Part shown: piece after piece, positions 60,001 through 64,000 of the stretch
How positions within the stretch are numbered: the first letter of the stretch is position 1
How the letters are laid out: every line of letters begins with the position of its first letter
NCBI RefSeq assembly: GCF_009908295.1
Contig: NZ_JAAALO010000012.1
Location: 62,001 to 126,000 of the forward strand
DNA length: 64,000 nucleotides
Reading direction: 5' to 3'
Source: Micromonospora rubida
GTDB lineage: Bacteria > Actinomycetota > Actinomycetes > Mycobacteriales > Micromonosporaceae
Program-made: the position numbers and the translations under genes
The notes under the pieces: model-generated
The model's input: only the letters and a program-made list of their open reading frames with translations
The model's database searches: none
Told to the model about the DNA's origin: nothing

Positions 60001-63000
60001 CGGTGCAAGCCGTTCGCCGAGGACGCCGACGGGTTCGGCATGTCCGAGGGCGTCGGGATGCTGGTGGTGGAGCGCCTGTCCGACGCCCGCCGCCGGGGCC
60101 ACCCCGTCCTCGCGCTGGTCCGCGGCACCGCGGTCAACTCCGACGGCGCGTCCAACGGGCTGACCGCCCCGAACGGGCCGTCCCAGGAGCGGGTGATCCG
60201 GGCCGCGCTGGGCGCCGCCGGGCTCACCCCCGCCGACGTGGACGCCGTCGAGGCGCACGGCACCGGCACCGCGCTCGGCGACCCGATCGAGGCCGAGGCG
60301 ATCCTCGCCACGTACGGCCGGCGTCCCGCCGGCGTCCCGCCGCTGCTGCTTGGGTCGGTGAAGTCCAATCTCGGCCACACCCAGGCCGCGGCCGGTGTCG
60401 CCGGGGTGCTCAAGATGGTCCTCGCCATGCGGCACGGGCGGCTGCCCCGCACCCTGCACGCCGAGCGGCGCACCTCCCGCGTCGACTGGGACTACTCCGG
60501 GTCGGTGGAGCTGCTCACCGAGGCCCGCCCGTGGCCCCGCGCCGACCGGCCCGCCCGGGCCGGGGTGTCCTCGTTCGGCATCAGCGGCACCAACGCCCAC
60601 GTCGTCATCGAGGCCGTGCCCGCGCCGGAGCCGATCGGAGCGCCGGAGCCCACCGCCGACCTGCCCGGGGCGCTGCCGTGGCTGCTGTCCGCGCGTACCC
60701 CCGAGGCGCTGGCCGGGCAGGCCCGCCGGCTGCGGGACCACCTGGCCGGACGGCCCGACCAGCGCCCGCTCGACGTGGCCTGGTCGCTGGCCGCCACCCG
60801 GGCCGCGTTCGACTCCCGGGCGGTGCTCGTCGGCGGCGACCCGGACCGGATCGCCGCCGCCCTCGACGCGCTCGCCGACGGCCGGCCCGCCCCCGAACTG
60901 GTCGGCGGCGAGGCCGGGACCACCGGCAGGGTCGTCTTCGTCTTCCCCGGCCAGGGCTCCCAGTGGCTCGGCATGGGGCTGGAACTGCTCGACCAGGCCC
61001 CCGTGTTCGCCGAGCGGATGGCCGCCTGCGACGCGGCACTGCGGCCGTACCTGAACTGGTCGCTGCTGGACGTGCTGCGCCAGGCCCCCGACGCGCCGAG
61101 CCTCGACCAGGTCGACGTGGTGCAGCCGGCCCTGTTCGCGATGATGGTGTCGCTGGCCGAGCTGTGGCGCTCGTACGGCGTGCGACCCGACGCCGTGGTC
61201 GGCCACTCGCAGGGCGAGATCGCCGCCGCCTGCGTCGCCGGGGTGCTCTCGCTGCCCGACGCCGCCCGGGTGGTGGCACTGCGCAGCCGCGCGATCCGGG
61301 CCCTGGCCGGGCACGGGACGATGGCCTCCGTGGCGTTGCCCGCCGACGTGGTCCGCGAGCGGGCCGCCCGGTACGGCGACCGGGTCGCGGTGGCCGCCGT
61401 CAACGGCCCGGCCGCCGTGGTGGTCTCCGGCGAGGAGGCCGCCGTGGAGGGGCTCCTCGCCGAGCTGGCCGCCGAGCAGGCCCGGGTCCGCCGGATCGCC
61501 GTGGACTACGCCTCCCACTCCGCCCAGGTGGAACGGATCCGCGACGAGCTGGCCGAGCTGCTGGCCGGCATCGCCCCCGGCCCGGCCGCCGTGCCGCTGT
61601 TCTCCACCACCGACCTGCGCTGGCTCGACGGCGAGGAGATGGGCCCCGACTACTGGTACCGCAACCTGCGCCAGCCGGTCGAGCTGCACCGGGCGGTGCT
61701 GGAGCTGGCCGCCCAGGGCCACGACACGTACGTCGAGTGCAGCCCCCACCCGGTGCTCACCGTGGGCATCTCCGAGACCCTCGCCGACGGCGACGGCCCG
61801 GCCGTGGTGGTCGGCTCGGTGCAGCGCGACCAGGGCGACCGGGGCCGGTTCCTGCTCTCGGTGGCCCAGCTCCACGTGCGCGGCGTCGGCGTGGACTGGC
61901 AGCCCGCCCTGGCCGGCGGCCGGCGCGTCGACCTGCCCACGTACGCGTTCGCCCACCGCCGCTACTGGCCCCGGCCGAGCGCCGGCCCCGGCGACGTCGG
62001 CGCAGCCGGCCTGGACGCCGCCGGGCACCCGCTGATCGGCGCGTCCGTGGCGCTGGCCGAGGCGAAGGGGCACCTGTTCACCGGCCGGCTCTCGACCGCC
62101 GCCCAGCCCTGGCTGGCCGACCACCGGGTGCTGGACGCGGTGCTGGTGCCCGGCACCGGCCTGGTGGAACTCTGCCTGCGGGCCGGCGACGAGGTCGGCT
62201 GCCCCGTCCTCGACGAACTGGTCATCGAGGCCCCGCTGGCCCTGCCGGCAGACGGCGCCACCCAGGTCCAGGTGGCCCTCGGCCCGGCCGACGACGACGG
62301 CCGCCGCCCGGCCACCCTGCACTCCCGGCCCGCCGACGGGCCGGCCGACGCCCCGTGGACCCGGCACGCCAGCGCCACCCTGTCCGCCGACCGGTCCGCC
62401 GGGTCGGACGCGGCGGGGGAGCTCACCGAGTGGCCGCCGCCGCACGCCCGCCCCGTCGACCTGTCCGGCTTCTACGCCGGGCTCGCCGCCGACGGGTACG
62501 CGTACGGGCCGGCGTTCCAGGGGTTGCGCGCCGTGTGGACCAGCGGCGACGAGGTGTACGCCGAGGTGGAGCTGCCCGCCGGCCAGCGCGCCGACGCCGA
62601 CCGGTACGGCCTGCACCCGGCCCTGCTCGACGCCGCCCTGCACGCCGCGCACTTCGGCGGGCTCGCCGAGGCCGGGGCGGGGCAGCTGCTGCTGCCGTTC
62701 GCCTGGAACGGCGTCACCCTGCACGCCTCCGGCGCCACCGCGCTGCGGGTCCGCCTCACCCAGGTCGCCCCGTACGCCGTCGCGCTGACCGTCGCCGACC
62801 CGACGGGCGCCCCGGTCGCCGACGTGGACGCCCTGACGATGCGGCCGATCGCCGCCGGCGAGCTGACCCGCACCGACGACCGGGCCACCCGGGACGCCCT
62901 GTTCCGCCTCGACTGGACCCCCCTGCCGCCCGCCGACGACGCCCCGCCGATCACCGCCGTGGCACTAACCGCCGACACTCCCGGCACCGCCGGCTCCACC

Positions 63001-64000
63001 GGCTTCGCCGGGCCGGTCGGCCTCGACGGCTTCGCCGGGTATCCCGGGCTGGACGCCCTCGCCGCCGCCGTCGACGCGGGCCTCGACCTGCCCTCGGCGG
63101 TGCTCGCGCCGCTGCCCTCGGCACCCGCCGCGCCCGCGCCGGAGGCGGCCCGGCACGCCACCGTCCGGGCCCTCGACCTGGTCCGCCGCTGGCTCACCGA
63201 GCCGCGCTGGGCGGCGGCCCGGCTGGTGCTGGTCAGCCGAGGCGCGGTCGCCGTGCACAGCACCGCCGAACTGGTCGATCCGGCCGCCGCAGCGGCGTGG
63301 GGCCTGGTCCGCTCGGCCCAGTCGGAGCACCCCGACCGGCTGGTGATCGTCGACGTCGACCGGGACGGGCTCGGGGCCGACCAGCTCGCCGCCGTGCTCG
63401 CGGCCGGCGAGCCGCAGGCGGCGCTGCGCGGCGGCGTCGGGTACGTCCCCCGGCTGGCGCGCGCCGGCTCGGCGGGCGAACTCACCCCGCCCGCCGCGCC
63501 CGCCTGGCGGCTGGACGCGCCGGTGCGCGGCAGCCTGGAGAACCTCACCCTGGTCCCGACCGACGCCGCCGACGCCGTCCTCGGCCCGCTCGACGTGCGG
63601 GTCCGCGTCCGCGCCGCCGGCCTGAACTTCCGCGACGTGCTCAACGCGCTCGGGCTCTATCCCGGTGACGCCGGGCCGCTCGGCGGCGAGGGCGCGGGCG
63701 AGGTGGTAGAGGTGGGCGCCGAGGTCACCGACCTGCGCCCCGGCGACGCCGTGTTCGGGGTGTTCGTCGGCTGCTTCGGGCCGCTCGCCGTCACCGACCG
63801 CCGGCTGCTCGCCCCGATGCCGGCCGGCTGGTCGTACGTGCAGGCCGCCTCCGTTCCGGTGGTGTTCCTGACCGCGTACCACGGGCTGGTGAACCTGGCC
63901 GGGCTCAGTCGCGGCGAGTCCGTGCTGGTGCACGCCGCCGCCGGCGGGGTCGGCATGGCCGCCGTGCAGCTCGCCCGCCACCTCGGCGCCGAGGTGTACG
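50716..64000 (+). CDS. rifA: Ansamycin type I polyketide synthase, first subunit (RifA-like; partial)
   Basis: The frame from ATG 50716 stays open to the end of the window (>4428 residues), so the C-terminus is missing. Order: adenylation domain (~20-515), pseudo-ketoreductase (~570-970), ACP (Ser1061) | KS (Cys1294), AT (Ser1774), DH (~2045-2330), KR (~2500-2735), ACP (Ser2811) | KS (Cys3046), AT (Ser3498), DH (~3770-4055), ER (from ~4270). An acyl-ligase front end with ACP is the hallmark of synthases that load AHBA directly as acyl-adenylate, like RifA; the RifK/L/M/G/J/N-type genes beside it agree. It starts the ansa chain in the cytosol. The ribosome site is weak (GGAATGTGGTGAC), and further synthase genes are expected to the right. 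Details of each module are in the following entries. Confidence 0.93.
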   Translation, partial: MLRSDLVQPLPDLLRAHAERFGDKVAFRDDRRAVGYADLAARTRRLAGHLAAAGVERGERVAFCLGNRVETVETWLAVTRAAAVGVPLNPRSTDAELAHLLDDSGAVLVVVAPEHLDQLVRLRADRPDLRVWVVGDDPAPDGVAAWRDLADAEPSVDARDDLGLDEVAWMLYTSGTSGRPKGVLSTQRTCLWSVASCYVPIPGLTPDDRVVWPLPLFHSLSHIGCVLSVTAVGATARLVDGFSADDVLRAVDSDAATVLAGVPAMYHHLVAAARDTGFRAPALRMCLVGGAITTGALRRAFDEVFDAPLLDAYGSTETCGSIAITRPDSPRVEGSCGRPVPGVEVRLVSPQTGVDVPVDAEGEVWVRGPSVMLGYHGLPDVTAAALRDGWYRTGDLARRDADGNLFVTGRHQELIIRGGEKIHPSEVEEALRSVPGVADVAVTGRPHEVLGEVPVAFVVPGPEGFDPAAGYAACRERLSYYKVPDELYEIGQVPRTASGKVTRRLLLDRPARLRAVNGSHHDPLSTVTWRPLDLTAVPPAAPAATADRAAEPTANPAADPAGPAPARRWAVVGSGGEALVEPLRAASSGDRFDAYPDLAALLRDPDVPDVTLLLTDAAPVDLADPGAPVGLADRLRARSDADRSDAGRSDADRLDDDRSDAARLVLLTTGAVDASTPELADDPDLVPAAAVAWAVGRCLQAAYPDRVVLVDADADPHSLALLPAAVDAGAAQVALRAGTARHPVLGPVAARTPARPARVVDPAAPALIAGADTATGAALARHLVGAHGAGRLRLLPAGFPAGVAPAGADLAGVAPAGADLAGLVAELTAAGAAVTVQRPSGAGRHRADAAAPPVGDEPVGAVFLCPADADLADPAGAARLVALAEALDAHARHAAVTAFTVLVPAASLLGEADRERAAATVGALHTLVSRRRAAGLPARLVGTAGLPARLAASAADPDRAAGATARTDLAAFDVAHDGDDLVLLAHPAAAAHPAWRGPAGTDPTAERDAAELRRRVAALTTVEGDRLLLDLVRAATAEVAGLPGPGAVRAGRAFKELGFTSVGAVALRDRLARATGVRLSATAAFDHPSPDALARHLAARLRGATPATTAPGGPAGGTASDDPVVVVAMACRLPGGVASPEELWDLVAQGREGLTGFPADRGWDLAHLFSDDPDRPGTSYVRVGGFLPDAADFDAALFAISPREALAMDPQQRLLLETSWELFERAGIDPTSLRGSATGVFAGVMHHDYAANLRQAPPGTEGYLGVGTAGSVVTGRVAYALGLEGPAVTVDTACSSSLVSLHLAAQALRAGDCSLAVAGGVAVMGTPQAFVEFSRQRGLAPDGRCKAFAEGADGTGWAEGVAVLLLERLSDARRNGHPVLAVLRGSAINSDGASNGLTAPNGPAQERVIRRALAAAGLTAADVDAVEAHGTGTRLGDPIEAQALLATYGAGRGDAAPLRLGSLKSNLGHTQAAAGAAGVIKMVLAMRYGTLPATLHVDAPTSEVDWSAGAVELLTEARPWPAVDRPRRAGISSFGISGTNAHVIVEAPPADPEPAPANRSAGEPASAGHRAGETAPGDAAPRRTPVPWLLSGATGEALRDQAARLLGWLDGPGADADPVDVGHALATTRAALEHRAVVLAGDPAATRSGLTALTRGDADPDTAGVLTGRVVDGQLGLLFGGQGGQRPGMGRGLRAAYPVFADAFDAACAELDRALAGHAPHPVADVTLAEAGGELAGLLDQTLYTQPALFAFEVALYRLLESWGVRPDAVLGHSVGELAAAHVAGVFSLADAAALVAARARLMQQLPDGGAMVAVEAGEAEVAPHLTDRVGLAAVNGPTSVVLSGDADAVLAVAATLRAAGRRTSRLRVSHAFHSPRMEPMLDAFRAVAGGLTYRTPHLPVVSNLTGEPIDPARLCSPGYWVSHVRGTVRFLDGMRALRRQGISTFLEVGPGGVLTAMAQDCLAADADELAFVPAVRTVDGEPDALLAAVARLHVRGAAVDPAALAGPGPRRRVELPTYAFQRRHYWLPYSAVAGGPADVGLTDAGHPLLGTVLPVAGTGQVVCTGRIAAATHPWLAAPADGVPLLPATALLDLLTHLGELLDLPTVARLRVPEPVPLPAELTVDVQVIVDGPDEHLRRVARCHVRAGDGQPWREVAEAVLAPADPAAGPVTAVPAWPPTGARPVDLDAPERRALAGELARAAWVAADRLFVDVRLPEDARDSDADRYGVHPLVLDAALRLLPLADFATAGAGTGTGTDADATDAGPAARPMAVDWAGVRLHATGAHALRVCLAPAGADAVTLSAVDDSGTAVLDVDRVVLRVVTPPPADGPPPPAAPAGLYAVDRLPAAAPATPVPAWTLADGSPPDGPLPPVLVLRVGDGDPGRPVPDRAHAVGLDTLAVLRSWLDDPRAETTRLALAVRDGDPVHAPVAGLVRVAQAEHPDRFLLLSLDAGDDAAVRVALSAGPDEPEVTVRDGRALLPRLRPVEHPAAGPLPALAGGTVLVTGGTGGVGRHVATHLATVHGVTELVLLSRAGRYADWMAALTDAGVTVRVVAADVADRAALAEVVAPLADRLVAVVHAAGVTDDALLTGLDAARWERALRSKVHGAWHLHELTAGLDLAAFVLFSSASATFGSPGQGNYAAGNAFLDALAGHRRAHGLPATALAWGLWAEEAGMAGRLTPADLARLARGGTRPLDTAAGLALFDAALHSDRPALVPIGLDLAAVRASGEVPALLRALLPPPPRRAVNADPAPASAAGFADRLAGLGEPERAALLLDLVRARSATVVGHAGPEQVEPRRPFRELGFDSLMAVELSNRLSAVTGVRLAPHAVFNHPTPELLAAHLHARLLGTAATEVADASTVALDEPVAIVAMACRFPGGIGSPEELWRLLDGGGDVIGDLPTDRGWPDLYDPVHGTPGRTYVRSGGFLTGIADFDAAFFGISPREALAMDPQHRLLLETSWEALEGAGIDPGTLRGSRTGVFAGTHGQDYADRIAPGAVADDGETVADEGHLLTGTAGSVLSGRVAYALGLEGPAVTVDTACSASLVALHLAAQALRQGDCDLALAGGVSVLSSPAGLTGFSRQRGLAADGRCKPFAEDADGFGMSEGVGMLVVERLSDARRRGHPVLALVRGTAVNSDGASNGLTAPNGPSQERVIRAALGAAGLTPADVDAVEAHGTGTALGDPIEAEAILATYGRRPAGVPPLLLGSVKSNLGHTQAAAGVAGVLKMVLAMRHGRLPRTLHAERRTSRVDWDYSGSVELLTEARPWPRADRPARAGVSSFGISGTNAHVVIEAVPAPEPIGAPEPTADLPGALPWLLSARTPEALAGQARRLRDHLAGRPDQRPLDVAWSLAATRAAFDSRAVLVGGDPDRIAAALDALADGRPAPELVGGEAGTTGRVVFVFPGQGSQWLGMGLELLDQAPVFAERMAACDAALRPYLNWSLLDVLRQAPDAPSLDQVDVVQPALFAMMVSLAELWRSYGVRPDAVVGHSQGEIAAACVAGVLSLPDAARVVALRSRAIRALAGHGTMASVALPADVVRERAARYGDRVAVAAVNGPAAVVVSGEEAAVEGLLAELAAEQARVRRIAVDYASHSAQVERIRDELAELLAGIAPGPAAVPLFSTTDLRWLDGEEMGPDYWYRNLRQPVELHRAVLELAAQGHDTYVECSPHPVLTVGISETLADGDGPAVVVGSVQRDQGDRGRFLLSVAQLHVRGVGVDWQPALAGGRRVDLPTYAFAHRRYWPRPSAGPGDVGAAGLDAAGHPLIGASVALAEAKGHLFTGRLSTAAQPWLADHRVLDAVLVPGTGLVELCLRAGDEVGCPVLDELVIEAPLALPADGATQVQVALGPADDDGRRPATLHSRPADGPADAPWTRHASATLSADRSAGSDAAGELTEWPPPHARPVDLSGFYAGLAADGYAYGPAFQGLRAVWTSGDEVYAEVELPAGQRADADRYGLHPALLDAALHAAHFGGLAEAGAGQLLLPFAWNGVTLHASGATALRVRLTQVAPYAVALTVADPTGAPVADVDALTMRPIAAGELTRTDDRATRDALFRLDWTPLPPADDAPPITAVALTADTPGTAGSTGFAGPVGLDGFAGYPGLDALAAAVDAGLDLPSAVLAPLPSAPAAPAPEAARHATVRALDLVRRWLTEPRWAAARLVLVSRGAVAVHSTAELVDPAAAAAWGLVRSAQSEHPDRLVIVDVDRDGLGADQLAAVLAAGEPQAALRGGVGYVPRLARAGSAGELTPPAAPAWRLDAPVRGSLENLTLVPTDAADAVLGPLDVRVRVRAAGLNFRDVLNALGLYPGDAGPLGGEGAGEVVEVGAEVTDLRPGDAVFGVFVGCFGPLAVTDRRLLAPMPAGWSYVQAASVPVVFLTAYHGLVNLAGLSRGESVLVHAAAGGVGMAAVQLARHLGAEVY
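54070..59275 (+). other. Extension module 1: KS - AT(malonyl) - DH(inactive) - KR - ACP
   Basis: KS: VTVDTACSSSLVSLH (Cys1294), VEAHGTGTRLGDP, KSNLGHTQAAAG. AT: GHSVGELAAAH with the specificity motif HAFH (1871-1874), which predicts malonyl-CoA. DH: the segment HPWLAAPADGVPLLPATA lacks the catalytic His of LADHxVxGxxLxP (Pro stands there) and is one residue short, so no dehydration is expected. KR: VTGGTGGVGRHVATHLA, Ser2630 and Tyr2643 in FSSASATFGSPGQGNYAAG; the VTDD motif with conserved second Asp and lack of the A-type Trp suggest a B-type ketoreductase. ACP: FRELGFDSLMAVELSN (Ser2811). Product: AHBA extended by two carbons with a benzylic-type beta-hydroxyl. Confidence 0.85.
59320..64000 (+). 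other. Extension module 2: KS - AT(methylmalonyl) - DH - ER (continues off the window)
   Basis: KS: VTVDTACSASLVALH (Cys3046) and HGTGTALGDP. AT: GHSQGEIAAAC (Ser3498) with YASH (3598-3601), predicting methylmalonyl-CoA. DH: LADHRVLDAVLVPGTG keeps the catalytic His3803, although the conserved Gly of HxxxGxxxxP is Asp; the second active-site segment YGLHPALLDAALHAAHF is intact. ER: LNFRDVLNALGLYPGD, GEGAGEVVEVG, HAAAGGVGMAAVQLARH. A KR and ACP should follow beyond 64000. The Tyr in LGLYPG suggests, by the published ER rule as I remember it, a 2S methyl branch. A fully reduced C-methyl unit is predicted. Confidence 0.85.

Noticed and set aside
1..64000. tRNA and rRNA genes
   Set aside because: No cloverleaf-like sequence with the usual T-arm word or rRNA-like conserved stretch was noticed by eye; a covariance search was not possible.

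Overview
The window is very GC-rich, mostly actinobacterial-type DNA (I judge above 70% G+C by eye), with GTG starts, ATGA/GTGA gene overlaps and strong GAGGAGG-type ribosome sites. An AHBA-primed ansamycin polyketide locus, a GlnX-GlnH-PknG locus and a contractile injection system (CIS) together suggest a filamentous actinomycete. Micromonosporaceae (Micromonospora/Salinispora-like) is my best guess; this is inferred from gene content, not from a marker gene.

Region 1 (1-23956) is a phage-tail-like CIS locus, mostly on the minus strand. Reading from the right it holds: a LuxR-type regulator (21842-22465); a large secreted PD40/VWA protein; a DUF4255 tail-cap protein; an AAA+ ATPase; a DUF4157 protein; a 1387-residue effector with a C-terminal nuclease-like domain; a probable immunity protein; then sheath, tube, a zinc-knuckle assembly protein, a DUF6760-type small protein, an 890-residue disordered repeat protein, a second tube protein, a LysM tube-capping protein and a VgrG/gpD-like spike protein running off the left edge. 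Two membrane-anchored proteins (14397-15215 and 22625-23956) lie on the opposite strand. The stretch from about 8.0 to 10.5 kb is clearly less GC-rich. It covers a small GntR-type regulator, the immunity gene and the toxic end of the effector, which looks like an exchanged toxin/immunity cassette.

Region 2 (24-28.5 kb) holds small accessory modules: a VapC/RHH toxin-antitoxin pair with clear operator palindromes, a transposase scrap, a caspase-like protein with degenerate motifs, a PadR regulator with its membrane partner, and a divergent TetR regulator. Region 3 (28.6-37.8 kb) is a tight six-gene run: GlnX-like membrane sensor, GlnH-like lipoprotein, an unknown coiled-coil protein, PknG-like kinase, a VWA protein and a membrane P-loop NTPase. 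I read it as an expanded amino-acid-sensing system.

Region 4 (about 40.4 kb to the end) is the left part of an ansamycin gene cluster. It contains RifN-, RifJ-, RifK-, RifL-, RifM- and RifG-type genes for 3-amino-5-hydroxybenzoate (AHBA). The first polyketide synthase gene begins at 50716 and is still open at 64000. Its order is A, pseudo-KR, ACP | KS, AT(malonyl), inactive DH, KR, ACP | KS, AT(methylmalonyl), DH, ER and onwards. The RifG-type gene is in one open frame with a lantibiotic-dehydratase-C-like (SpaB_C) domain. No aminoDAHP synthase (RifH) is in the window. A dTDP-glucose 4,6-dehydratase, a streptogrisin-like protease and a decayed TAXI-type binding protein lie to the left of the cluster, and an APH-family kinase lies inside it. 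I found no rRNA, tRNA or CRISPR array.
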